DNA of 64,000 bases from contig CM043942.1 of NCBI GenBank assembly GCA_014529385.2, positions 4,056,501 through 4,120,500 on the forward strand, given 5' to 3'. Made by a program: the position numbers and the translations under genes. Positions 47,080 to 61,464 of this stretch are shown in pieces (the first letter of the stretch is position 1; every line of letters begins with the position of its first letter). The notes under the pieces are model-generated. The model ran no database searches, was not told the origin of the DNA, and saw only the letters and a list, made by a program, of their open reading frames with translations. This DNA is from Adiantum capillus-veneris (lineage: Eukaryota; Streptophyta; Polypodiopsida; Polypodiales; Pteridaceae).

Positions 47080-48784
47080 TTCTTTCTTGATGGCAATGTG
47101 ATTGGCGATAGGAATACGCCAATCACCTGCATCTGCAAGTACAAGATACTCCTTTCCTTTATGAGCAAAAGATAAGGTTTTTTCTGAACATAGTCAGGAA
47201 TGGGATGCATCTTGTAGTGCCAAGGCATTCCCAAGATAACATCGCATCCTTCAAGTGAAGCTAGTAAGAAAGACTCTTGATCCTTGTAGTCGTCGACCTT
47301 TAGATTCAACTTCCCTATGATTGGAGTAGAGTTTGAGTTCTGCCCTTTGAAAGCAGATTGCGCTTGAATAGAGACTCCAAAACGATTAGGCTGCAAGTTC
47401 AGGTCATCAGCTAGCTTGGTAGAGATGAAGTTGTCTATACTACCAGGGTCAAACAAAATAAGAGCCCGCTGGTTGTTGATACTACCCCATGCTTTGAGAA
47501 GAGCTCTTTCTTTTCCATCCTTGGTTGTATTTCCCTGTACATCTGGGACTGCATTGGAAGAGGGTGGTTGTGGAGGTTTGGTTGGACAGTCACCCTTCAT
47601 ATGACCAACTTGTCCGCACTTGAAGCATCTTCCTTCACTAATGTAGGTTCGCAACTCAGCAGGAGAGAGATATCTCCCTTTCTTGGGCTGATTTGGCTTT
47701 GCTTCTGCTTCGGAGGCGGTTCTTTTCTTCTTTTGAGAAGAAGTAGAGGAGGTAGACTGCTCATGGAGAGCCTTTTGCTTAGCATGGTAATTGCTTTGCT
47801 CCATCTTCCTGGGAGTACCCTTGTCATGTATTCCATCAGCTATGCGGGTTGATTCCATAAGTATCTGCAAGTTACCTCGAGGATAAAGCTTCATACCCTT
47901 TTGCAAGGCTTCATGCAAACCTGCTTCAAACTTGCGCATCTTCTCCGAATCGTCAATCTTTTGGAAAGGAGTGACTTTCAAGAGAACGTCCCAAAACCTA
48001 TCCACATAGCGTGGAACAGTTTCGTTCTCTGACTGTGAAAGTCGATCCCATTATTTCTTTACCTCTTCCTCATAGTCTGGAGGAAGGAACTGTGCATAGA
48101 ACTCCTTGAAAGCGGTCCAATCTTGGGGTTTGCGATCTTCCAGGATAAGGGTTAACCACCAATTGCTGGCGGTGCCTTTCAGGTACAAACTAACATGGCG
48201 AAGCTTGGATCTTTCTTTAAAATTCCCTTCAGCAAATGCAACTTCAAATTGGCGGAAGAAAGCCAAAGCTGTCATTATCACGCCGTCCATTGTAGGTGTC
48301 GAATTTCACATCTCTATCTCCCGACTTGAATGTTTTCTGCCTATGGGTTCTTCTTCTTATGGTGCTCCTTCTTTCTATGCTTAGACTCCTTGGGGACAGG
48401 AGTCCTTTCCCCTGAATGTACTTCTTGCTGCGACGGATCGTCGAGAAACATGTCTTCCGGAGAAACTATGTCTTCCAGATCCTTCATGAAAGAGAACTGA
48501 GGGGAATCAGGGGGATCCTGCTCTTGAACTTTTGGATTTAACCGCACATGACGTTCTGGAGATTTCTTCTGCCTCTCGTGCATGCGGGAGGTTCCAATCA
48601 AAGGATCTTTCCTTGGTTGTGGCGCCTTTGCGTTCTGCGGGATTTCTCCCCACCCCATCGGCATTTTCTCCTTTCCTTTTTCAAGAGTATGGAGAATCTT
48701 TTGGACTTCTGGATGGGAGAGAGCTTTCTGCAACTCTTCCACCTGCTGTTGAAGGAGAGAGAACTCTATCTCGCGTCCTCCCAT
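47076..48784 (-). pseudogene. Chromovirus gag and protease
   Basis: Gag probably starts at the Met at 48784 (MGGREIEFSLLQQQ). A one-base shift near 48290 separates it from the capsid-like core (LAFFRQFEVAFAEGNF, LKGTASNWWLTLI, FKEFYAQFLPPDYEEEV), and a nonsense TAA at about 48050-48052 precedes YVDRFWDVLLK. In the downstream frame (48005-47076), residues 127-140 form a CCHC zinc knuckle (CFKCGQVGHMKGDC). Residues 185-189 are the aspartic protease active site in the form FDPGS, followed by DVILGMPW. The protease cuts the polyprotein. The frame overlaps the pol frame by four bases. The nonsense and the frameshift make this copy inactive. Confidence 0.9.
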
Positions 48785-48837
48785 TTCTGCAGTCTGCCAA
48801 GAGTCGTCAATCCCTTCAAGAAGAGAGAGAGGACCTT

Positions 48838-48849
48838 GCTCTGATACCA
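48838..48849 (-). other. Primer-binding site, initiator-Met tRNA
   Basis: The reverse strand reads TGGTATCAGAGC, an exact plant initiator-Met PBS, one base after the 5' LTR end. Confidence 0.95.
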
Positions 48850-48850
48850 C

Positions 48851-50371
48851 TGTCACAAAAATACGGAAGCGTAAACTGACGTTTAATTGCACTTCAAATA
48901 CTCGAGAGAATTAGAGGGAGAGAGAAAACTTGACACTCCATTGGGGACCAGAAGATGGGCTGGTCCCCCCCCCCCCCATAAAGAGAATATCTTTATTACT
49001 AAGGGAGAATCTTTACAAGCACAGGAACGGGGCATACGCCCGTCCTCTATTCTTTCTTCTGTTCTGTTCTGACTACTGACTGAGAAAGTGTTTCCACTTT
49101 CTTTCTGCTTAGGGGATTTCCCATCTTCTGCGAGACTGGTTGGAAGCTCTCGAAAAGAGAGTCTATCTTCCAAAACAGCTCATCGGAAGCTCTCACAGAG
49201 GAGAGTCCATCTTCCGTTATGTGTTGCCTTCATGCTCATTAATTCATGCATCAAACACAAAAGAGAAACAAGCAAAATGCACACGCACATGCTTGCTGTA
49301 ATTTTCTGCACATAACCTGAAATTCTTACCTGTGCACACCCCTATGCCGAAACAGAGGTCTTCTTCGCGATGAAATCGCGCCAAACTTGATGTAGACTTA
49401 GGATAAGGAGAGAGAAGAGAATTTCTATGGCTGATCTGCTGAAAACAGCCCTAATCGAGGTGATTAGGGGCTGAAAACAGAGAATTACAGCAGCCGCACT
49501 CTGCTACGAGAGCGTCTACGGCAGCTTCTCGCGATGAAACTTCACCAGAAGGTGTCTATGACTGTGAGATCCCTTGTTCTTGACAATGGGAGCACAAGGC
49601 TACCACATATGTCGCAAGGGGCTGCTCTCAAGCTTCAATGGAGGGCTCCACCGCGTAGAGCACGCTCACATTAGGGGGGGTAGGTGCACTGCCAGCCCTG
49701 AAAATGGGGGAGGGGGGCTCCTAAATAGCCATCAGGGAGAGGGGGCGCTAGGAAGAGAGAGAGAGAGGGTGAGAGTGAGAGTGAGAGAGAGTTAGTTTGC
49801 ATTGGTAAGTGTGCCACTTGGCACACTTACTTAAAAAATTAAAAACCATTCAACTTTTGACTTTAAAAACTTCTAGCTCATTAATTAAAAATGTGCAACT
49901 AACTAACAAATGCTACCAATGATTCTTTTATGAGAACACCAAAGGTCTGCCGGCGCAATGCCGCACTTGCACTGCACCGCCTTTACCTGTTCACATTTGT
50001 CCGGCCGCCTGCCCGGGCACGGACCGTTAAATTTAATTTAACGAAACTTACCCTAAGGCTTTATTAGCTTTATTAGCCTTAGGGTCACTGTTCTAAGGAC
50101 CCCATCTCATTCATGTGCTTGTACTGACGCTCGTATTTTTTCCTGAGCCTAAAATCTGAGGCTACTGCTTACCCCTTTCTGAAGACCCGATTTCCCAATC
50201 ACTAGGGCTTGAGGGTAATTTCTGCTAAGGTCCCTCTGAGGTGTTGTGGCCCGCATTTAGGCTCACCTGAGGCCTTAGAACTGCTAGGTCTATTCTAGTG
50301 TGCACACAACTAATTACATAATTCTTTTCTCGTAAATAAATTAATTATTTACAAAGTCTGACTTAGTTACA
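48851..50371 (-). repeat. Chromovirus 5' LTR
   Basis: 1521 bp. On the - strand it begins TGTAAC at 50371 and ends GTGACA at 48851, one base from the primer-binding site. It contains a C-run and GTGAGA-type short repeats that vary in length between the two LTRs. Confidence 0.95.
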
Positions 50372-50376
50372 GACGT

Positions 50377-51838
50377 AAAGACACATCCTTTCGGCGAAGA
50401 GCTGCAACCATTGGACGAAGAGTCGCAATCGTAGAGCGAAGAGGTATGACTAGTCGCCGAAGGAGTGTGGCTTTTGGCGAAGAGGTATGTCTCTTGAGTG
50501 AAGAGTCGTGACCATCCAAGCGTAGGGGTTCTCCTTGGCATGGCACTTTGCGTATCTGCAACTAGGAGCAGATGTAATATTGCAACACACTCACAATCGT
50601 GACATTCCCTCCCATTTAAAATAAAACCCAGGATAGTTGTAGAAACTCCGAGAGAAGGAAAATGTATTTCTGCTTACTTCTACATCCAAAGCTCTAATTG
50701 TTAAGTCCAATGTCATGGCACTGTTATGGACCATAACTATTTTGCCAAACTGAAAACTGATCATATCTACAACTTGTCTCATCTTTGTCAAAAGTATCAG
50801 TATCACATCCACAATTTGATTAGTGCTTTTGTTAAAGTCATTTGTAACTTTGAGCTTTTCCAAAGAAAAGATTGAATCTTTATCTGCATCAAGTGAAACT
50901 ATTGATAAATTGACTTGAGTTTTATGTTGAGTGACGACCATTGGTTGGAAATCTGCAAGGTATTCCATTGGTTTATCTCGATGAGTAAAATCCTCCTGAA
51001 GGGATATCGTAGACTGAGACAGAGTAGTGTTTGGAGGTATAACCATCTGTAAAGGTTTATCTGAGGAACAAGTTGTGTCAAAAGATTCAATTGCAACAAC
51101 TAAATTCGTGCTGCAAGAGTCTGCATCTGATTTATCCTTTGCACCACTGAAGGTAAGGATTGGTATCTTCAAGTTTGAAGAATTATCATTCACCATAGCA
51201 TATGGTATCTGTTTAACGACAAAGACTTTATTATGTAAGGACGGTGACGAGGCAAATTTTTTTGCCTAGATCACAACCAAAGAAGGGGTTATGTGCTTGT
51301 CCATTGTCACACAAGAACCAGAATCTTCTAATTCTTCAACTGTTTCAGCGGATATTAAGACTTCCAGTTGAGAAGGGAGAGGTTGAGGGAGTTGTTGCCT
51401 CTTAGACCTCTGAAGAATCCTCTTGCACAAGGAAAGGATCAATAAATCTTCAACTTTACCACCATCAGATAAGAAAGACTTAAATGTAGGGCATGGCTCG
51501 CGAGGAGAAACTTGTCTAGCGTCGCAACATTCACGACCGATTACTCGACTAGGGTCGGATATATGTGCCACTAAGTAAGCCCATCTTGATATGGTTGATT
51601 GCTTTTTAAGATGAGACCCTTTGGAAGCTTCATGTTGCTGCTTTTGTTGCTGATGATTCCAATAAGAAGTTGGTTGCTTAGAACTGTAATTCCAGGAATA
51701 TTCATGTTGAGACTTTTGCTGCTCGCACGAAGGTACTTTGTGTCTAGTTGTCTCTGAGAAACCACGCTTTGGGTGAGAAAATTTCGAATGCAAAACCTCT
51801 GGTTTGAGCGGTTCTTCCTGGTCTATCACGTGACACAT
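50377..51838 (-). pseudogene. Internal region of the interrupted outer element
   Basis: Two - strand open frames, 51838-51266 (190 codons, Gln/Ser/Lys-rich) and 51196-50591 (201 codons), have no motif I recognise. The second ends beside a purine-rich GGGAGGGAATGTCAC junction near 50600 that looks like PPT plus LTR start. They may be internal sequence of a non-autonomous LTR element, or decayed gag or C-terminal sequence. Confidence 0.4.
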
Positions 51839-51960
51839 CCCAACCCTATATATCCGTGGACAAACTACACCACAGCAGGGTTCAGTCAGTTCAATCAGTT
51901 TAGATTAGCAATGATCTGGCACTTTTGTGAGTCTATTCATAGACCGTGCATGCCCAATCA
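51828..51960. repeat. Dispersed repeat, inverted copy of 7756-7890
   Basis: From CACGTGACACATCCCAACCC to GACCGTGCATGCC; reverse-complement partner of the segment near 7.8 kb. Confidence 0.7.
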
Positions 51961-52059
51961 CTTAGCATAGATGCATATCCTCCCGTTGCACACAGCATGA
52001 TCATCAGAATTCCCATCAGAATCCATTGGCATTAGTCAGGGGAATTTTCCAGTGCATTT

Positions 52060-53012
52060 AGCCTATTTTTCTATTTTTGGTTATTTTCACTTATTAATTT
52101 TAAGTGACTTTCCAACAAAAGTAGGTAGGGCAAATTTGCTAAGTTAATATATAAGCAAACCCAAGTTAGCACTTTCTGGCAGAAGAGGCAGCAGGAGCTT
52201 CCCGCTCAACAAGCAACTTCTCAACAGTACCCCTAGCACCCCCAGCGTTTGGATCCCCATCCTCGCTGGGCAAGTCCCCATCTCTGGCGTTTTCCCTCTT
52301 TGCAGTTACCGCCGACAGCATCAAATTCTCAGCACCTCGCCCTTGCATGATCGCCCATAGTACCATTCAGCCCAGCGTTTTTCATAGCAAAAACGCTACC
52401 TCTGCAGCAGCGTTTTTCATCACAAAAACGCCAGCCTAGACCTCAGCTTTTCCAGCGTTTTCAGCCCCAAACACTAACGCTAGGAAACCTGCAGTTCAAC
52501 AGTGACAAAACGTAGGAATTCAGCCCTAGACTCAGTAGCAGATTCCCCCCAAGTTGGTTGCAGATGCTCCCCCTTTTTCAGCCATCAAAACGCAGCCAAA
52601 ACAGTCATTTTCAACCACCGAGAAGACCATGAAAATCAGCAGATAAAAGTTCACATATTTCAACCATCGAGTCGTCGTCGTCGTCATCACCGTCGTTGTC
52701 ATCGGCATAGTCCCATTGCATCAATCCATTTCATTCGCATTGTACACCTTTGTGCAATCAAAGATTAGACCACTCTCGCCGACGAGAGTGGGGCCTTCGG
52801 AGGAGGGTTTTACAACCTCTCGGGTGTCGTATCTCTTCTCTCCTTCTCTCAGTCTCATTCACTTGCACGCACAATATCCACTCACTTTGTTCGTGATCGC
52901 AGCACTCTGCAAGACGGAAGGCTCTCTCCTTCCCTAAGAACTAAAAGGAACCTTGAGCAATAAAGATCACTAATCTTGAGAAAATACAACATTCATTCCG
53001 CTGCACCTTACA
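52060..53012 (+). repeat. 5' LTR of the gag-PR element
   Basis: It ends in CA at 53011-53012, just before a PBS. 52246-53012 is matched nearly base for base at 56254-56992. The left part (52089-52245) matches the reversed LTR at 41.1-42.2 kb and holds a TATA-like TATATAAG (52148-52155). The exact TG start was not found. It contains two short hairpins (52375-52396, 52410-52431) and a GTC-trinucleotide block. Confidence 0.85.
52148..52155 (+). promoter_or_regulatory. Candidate LTR TATA box
   Basis: TATATAAG at the position expected between U3 and R. The related reversed LTR has CTATAAAAG at the corresponding place. Confidence 0.5.
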
Positions 53013-53014
53013 TG

Positions 53015-53025
53015 GGTATCAGAGC
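53015..53025 (+). other. Primer-binding site, initiator-Met tRNA
   Basis: GGTATCAGAGC is preceded by TG, giving TGGGTATCAGAGC, one base longer than the canonical TGGTATCAGAGC. It directly follows the LTR end. Confidence 0.85.
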
Positions 53026-53362
53026 TTTGGAAGTGTTCTGCATTACTCAAGGAAAGAACCACAAGAATTTTTTTTGCTTGTTGCGATCGCACGAACCCAA
53101 GTTTACTTGGGCGTGGCGATTCCTAATCATGTTTTGTTGAAGAGTGACAGGAATCCCAAGAAAGAAGGGCTTGTCCAACCTCCCCTTGTGTCTCTTTTCA
53201 CTCACTGAGAGCGGACCGTGCACTTAGCGGCCGGCCAATCGACGTGAGGTGGGAAAAAGCAACCTTGGTGTGAGCGCAAGGCCGCCAAGGGGTGCACCTG
53301 CAGAAAAGGGTAGAACTCAGGTGAAGAGAAGATCCTTCTGCAACGCGATTTGCAAGCGAAAG

Positions 53363-53465
53363 AAACCCTCAAGAACCTCAAGATCCTCAAGAACCCAAGA
53401 ACTCAAGAACCTCAAGAACCTCAAGACCCTCAAGAACCAAGTTCCTCGAGAACTTAAGAACCAAA
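53363..53465 (+). repeat. Leader minisatellite of CTCAAGAAC-type units
   Basis: About ten imperfect copies of a 9-11-base unit (CAAGAACCT or CTCAAGAAC) in the untranslated leader, just before the gag start at 53477. Confidence 0.85.
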
Positions 53466-53476
53466 GATCCTAGTGC

Positions 53477-55029
53477 ATGGTCGTCACCCGAAGCGGCATG
53501 GATACTTCACATTCAGGTGATGAGCATGAGAGAGGCGACGAAGAATTCTCCCCACCAGGAGACTTTTCCAACCCTCCCCCTTCGCCATCTACACCACGAG
53601 TTGTCCCCACTCCTATGGAGATGATGGTCAAGTCGATGTTGGACATGATGGCACAACAACAAGAAACGAATCGAGTTGCATTGGCACAACTTGCAAGCAA
53701 AGCAGAAGAACAAGTAACAAAAGACCGTGCACAAGAAGCCAAGGACCGCGAGCGCGATGAAAGAAACGCCACTTGCTGCGAAACAAGAATAAAATCGACT
53801 TGCTCAGGAACGTGAGCGCCTTGCTCTTGCCGCAAAACAAGAAGAAAATCGACTTGCTCTCGAACGCGAGCGCGATGAACGAAATGCACGAAAAGCAGAA
53901 AAGGAAGCCGAGCGTGAAGCTCAAAGGGAGCTTCGCAATCAAGAATTTATTGCCCAAATCCTAGCCTCGAAGACCGAACCACCCAAAGATCGTGGAAGTT
54001 CGTCAAGTGGCACAAGCCACGACGCGGATTCCAACCATCCAGTCACAGAAAAGTTGACTTTCAATAAGTATGGATGCTACAGTTATTCATTCTTGGTTGC
54101 ATCAATTTAATGCTTATTTTGCCACAACTAAGAAGACAGGAAATAGCAAAGTTTTGACGGTAGCTATGTACCTTGCCGGTGATGCCATTAATTGGTACCA
54201 CGCATAGCAAGAGGCACAGCTAGCCGCGCACCTAGAGGCAGCCGACGATTTCACGCCCCTCTCTTTTAGTTGGGCTGATTTCCAAGACAAGCTCAAGGCA
54301 CGGTTTATGCCACCTCAGTACCTCGCACGATTGAAGGACGATTGGCGCGCTCTCAAGCAAAATGGTATGCCGGTTATGTCTTTTTCTAACCGTGTTTTGC
54401 AGATAGGTACCCAACTACGCATGTCGGATGATGAGTGCAAAGAGGCTGTTCTCTTTGGATTGGACGAGTATATCAAGTACGATGTCGAGGTATTCGATCC
54501 AATCGATCTCAACAAGTCGGTAGCGATTGCTCTCGCGCAGAAGATGAAGCACAACAAGGGAAAGCCTAAGGAGAACAAGACTTCCACAAGTACCTCGCAG
54601 ACTTCTCAGAGCCCGCAGAACGGTAAGAACGGTAAGAATGGTAAGAATGATAACTCTTCTAACCAATCTACCAACAGTATCTCATCAAAGAATTCTTCCA
54701 ATGAATCTAAGGGTAAGGCTAACACAACTGCTAAACCTAAGCTTACTCCATATGAAAAGGTAGCACAAGGAATTGTAGGAGGTTGCATCACTTCGAAAGA
54801 ACAAAGCACTTATTCTAAGGAAGGTCGTTGTTTTCATTGTCACATGAAGGGTCACATAAAACGAACATGTCCTAAGCTTGAATCGAATGAATCTAAAGAA
54901 CCCACAGCACCCACTACATGTGTCAATGCAATGAATGATAACACGAGTGTGCCCCAAGTTTCTCAGGACCCTCCCATTGATGATTCTCTCATTAAATTTT
55001 ATGGTCGTACGTTTTGTCATATTGTTTGA
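53477..55029 (+). pseudogene. Gag of a gag-protease-only LTR element
   Basis: It starts at ATG 53477 (MVVTRSGMDTSHSGDE). Acidic and Pro-rich text is followed by a coiled-coil region with repeated LAAKQEENRLALERER units, interrupted by a frameshift near 53770-53815. From 54070 the capsid-like gag core is open (WLHQFNAYFATTKK, MYLAGDAINWYH) except for a TAG at 54205-54207, continuing with FSWADFQDKLKARFMPPQYL and SNRVLQIGTQLRMSDDE. A Ser/Asn/Lys linker and a CCHC zinc knuckle (CFHCHMKGHIKRTC, about 54828-54869) follow. The frame stops at 55029, inside the start of the protease. Gag would form the virus-like particle. One nonsense and one frameshift inactivate this copy. Confidence 0.9.
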
Positions 55030-56353
55030 CCCAGGTAGTATGCATGATGTGATCAGTTCCTCTCTTGTTGAGAGAGCCCGCCTCGAAGTTAGTCCGAGAT
55101 CTCTTATCGAGGTTTCTGGCTTTCGTCCCGGTATGGACGCTCTCATCACGGAGGAGTGCCTTGATGTGTTGTTTGCAATTCAACAGACGGCCTTCACTAG
55201 AAGATTCGTTGTTTCTCCTCTCTCAGGATGTGATATGATTTTGGGCATTCGATGGTTTCGTGAGACTAACGCTCTCATTGATTTTGAGGCTAACACTTTA
55301 ACTCTCAATGCCAAAAGTGATTCTCCTACTGTCTTTCATGGAGTGGACATGCTCCTTCTCCATCTCTCATTGCTAATATGCAAGACAAGGTTGAAAGGAT
55401 TCGAGATAAGGAGACTCTCAATCTCTTTTTCTCCACAGCATGACACACAGAACTTGCATGATTATGAGAAGCATGATGATTTGATTGACCATGATTTGCA
55501 TGATGATTTGGATGATAAAGACAAGCATGATGAATTGCATGAACAAGATGTGATTGTTCACAATGATGATGTGTTAGTTGATGCTTTTTCTAGCGAGGCT
55601 AACCTCGTTGTAGATTCGATCAATCACCAAGAATCGATCTTGGCTTTAGAGTCGAGATCCACAGATCCCCCACAAGAAGATTCGATAGATCCCGAAGAAG
55701 CGATCTTGGCTCTCGAGCCTTGGTCCAAAGAACCATCACAGGAAGTATTGTGTGTTCGCATGATTGATACGCACGCATTGTTCGAGTGTTTCATTCGTGA
55801 AGGTTTCCTGTATTTTAGTCAGCATCGTTATGTGATCCCTTTTCCTAGGCATGACATACTGTATGTTGAGCACGTTTCTCTCATGGATGAGCACGAATGT
55901 ATGCGGATTGTTCATGAAAAGCTGAAAGGTTTGTATGTCAGGAAGTCACATTCCATGTCTCTTCCGTGGCACGACACAGTTTCCAAAAGAGCACATGATT
56001 GTATGAGCACCAAGCATGGGCATTTCCATTGTGATTTGCCACAATTGATTTATTTCGCTCACACAGAAAAGATACGACCTCATTGTTTACATGTGTTTGA
56101 TGAACGGGTTGTCACTCCATCTCTATGTTCATCTACATTGCATACACAGTCTTTAGAGAAGACAATATTTTTCTCCTTCACTTTACATGGAATAGGTATG
56201 TTCATGGTTTTGTGTTGGAGATGGTTTCACAAATTTTCAGCCATGGAGATTCTTGGATCCCCATCCTCGCCGGGCAAGTCCCCATCTCTGGCGTTTTCCC
56301 TCTTTGCAGTTACCGCCGGCGGCATCAGATTCCGAGCACCCCCCCTTGCATGA
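55005..56353 (+). pseudogene. Protease plus novel acidic C-terminal region, no pol
   Basis: In the frame shifted from gag, the aspartic protease appears (VILFDPGSMHDVISSSLV, SPLSGCDMILGIRWFR). Its active site has the FDPGS form shared with the chromovirus at 47-48 kb. About 340 residues follow without RT, RNase H or integrase: a His/Asp-rich block (DHDLHDDLDDKDKHDELHEQ), then repeated ILALE(S/P) phrases, then Cys/His-containing sequence of unknown function. The last 33 codons are LTR sequence, so the frame simply runs into the 3' LTR. This is a deletion derivative or a non-autonomous gag-PR element. Confidence 0.8.
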
Positions 56354-56992
56354 TCGCCCACAGTACCATTCAGCCCAGCGTTTTTCATAGCAAAAACGCT
56401 ACCTCTGCAGCAGCGTTTTTCATCACAAAAACGCCAGCCTAGACCTCAGCTTTTCCAGCGTTTTCAGCCCCAAACACTAACGCTAGGAAACCTGCAGTTC
56501 AGCAGTGACAAAACGCAGGAATTCAGCCCTAGACAGAGTAGCAGATTCCCCCCAAGTTGGTTGCAGATGCTCCCCCTTTTTCAGCCATAAAAACGCAGCC
56601 AAAACAGTCATTTTCAGCCACCGAGAAGACCATGAAAATCAGCAGATAAAAGTTCACAGATTTCAGCCATCGAGTCGTCGTCGTCGTCATCACCGTCGTT
56701 GTCATCGGCATAGTCCCATTGCATCAGTCCATTGCATTCGCATTGTACACCTTTGTGCAATCAAAGATTAGACCACTCTCGCCGACGAGAGTGGGGCCTT
56801 CGGAGGAGGGTTTTACAACCTCTCGGGTGTCGTATCTCTTCTCTCTCCTTCTCTCAATCTCATTCACTTGCACACACAATATCCACTCACTTTGTTCGTG
56901 ATCACAGCACTCTACAAGACGGAAGGCTGAACCTGAGGAATAAAGATCACTAATCTTGAGAAAATACAACATTCATTCCGCTACACCTTACA
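56254..56992 (+). repeat. 3' LTR (lacking U3) of the gag-PR element
   Basis: Near-identical to 52246-53012. It starts abruptly inside the LTR, after the TATA region, so the U3 part and a PPT are absent. It ends in CA at 56991-56992. Confidence 0.85.
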
Positions 56993-60944
<3,952 letters not shown>

Positions 60945-61109
60945 ATTTATCAGGGTATACCAATGCTTGTATGCAAATTCATTCACAAAAGTAGTGGCAA
61001 AAGCAATGATTACCCTTGATTACTAGATCTCAAGATTACCTTAGGAAATTGAGCTCTATAGTTATTAGCTTTAACAGTTATGAAACAACTGTTGAACCTT
61101 ACATAGTTG

Positions 61110-61125
61110 CTCTCTCTCTCTCTCT
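61110..61125. repeat. (CT)8 at the 5' end of LINE-C
   Basis: A short CT run immediately before the GC-rich 5' repeats of LINE-C. The 167 bases between it and the LINE-A tail look single-copy. Confidence 0.9.
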
Positions 61126-61232
61126 GCGCGCCACTGCTGTTGCTCCTGCGCGCGCCACTGCTGCTGCCCCCTGTGCGCGCCACTGCTGCTGCTGTTTCAC
61201 CCCCTGCGCGCGCCACTGCTGCTGCTGCTGAA
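61126..61232 (+). repeat. LINE-C 5' UTR tandem repeats
   Basis: Four units containing GCGCGCCACTGCTG, spaced about 24, 25 and 33 bases apart, each ending in GCTG expansion. Tandem 5' UTR units often carry the internal promoter in LINEs; that role is inferred here. Confidence 0.85.
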
Positions 61233-61464
61233 CCCGTTGTAGCTGACCTGTTGCGACTGCACGCTGCCAAGGCTGTAGCACTTGCCGCTGCCTCACTGTG
61301 GCAGCATTACCAAGTGCACCAGGCCCGCTGCCCCCAATCTCTCACACACGGATACATACCCACACACACACTACACACATACACGCATACACACAAGTAC
61401 TCCCTCTCTTCCCCTTCTCCCCTCTTCTTCACAATATGAAGAGAGGGTAGTTACGAAGACAGCC

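Larger units (their letters stand above)
43408..50376 (-). mobile_element. Complete-ended Ty3/gypsy chromovirus, coding-defective
   Basis: The two LTRs (43413-44935 and 48851-50371) are nearly identical and have TGTAAC...GTGACA ends on the - strand. They are flanked by the same 5-bp target duplication GACGT (43408-43412 and 50372-50376). The - strand order is 5' LTR, PBS, gag, protease, RT, RNase H, integrase zinc finger, chromodomain-like tail, PPT (AAGAGGGA next to 44936), 3' LTR. About ten substitutions in the first 310 LTR bases imply a fairly recent insertion. Its own genes are defective, so it must have moved with help or decayed afterwards. Confidence 0.95.

Noticed and set aside
56505-56771. 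88-codon frame repeated almost exactly at 52502-52768
   Set aside because: Both lie inside the LTR pair; the similarity is LTR identity, not a conserved small gene.
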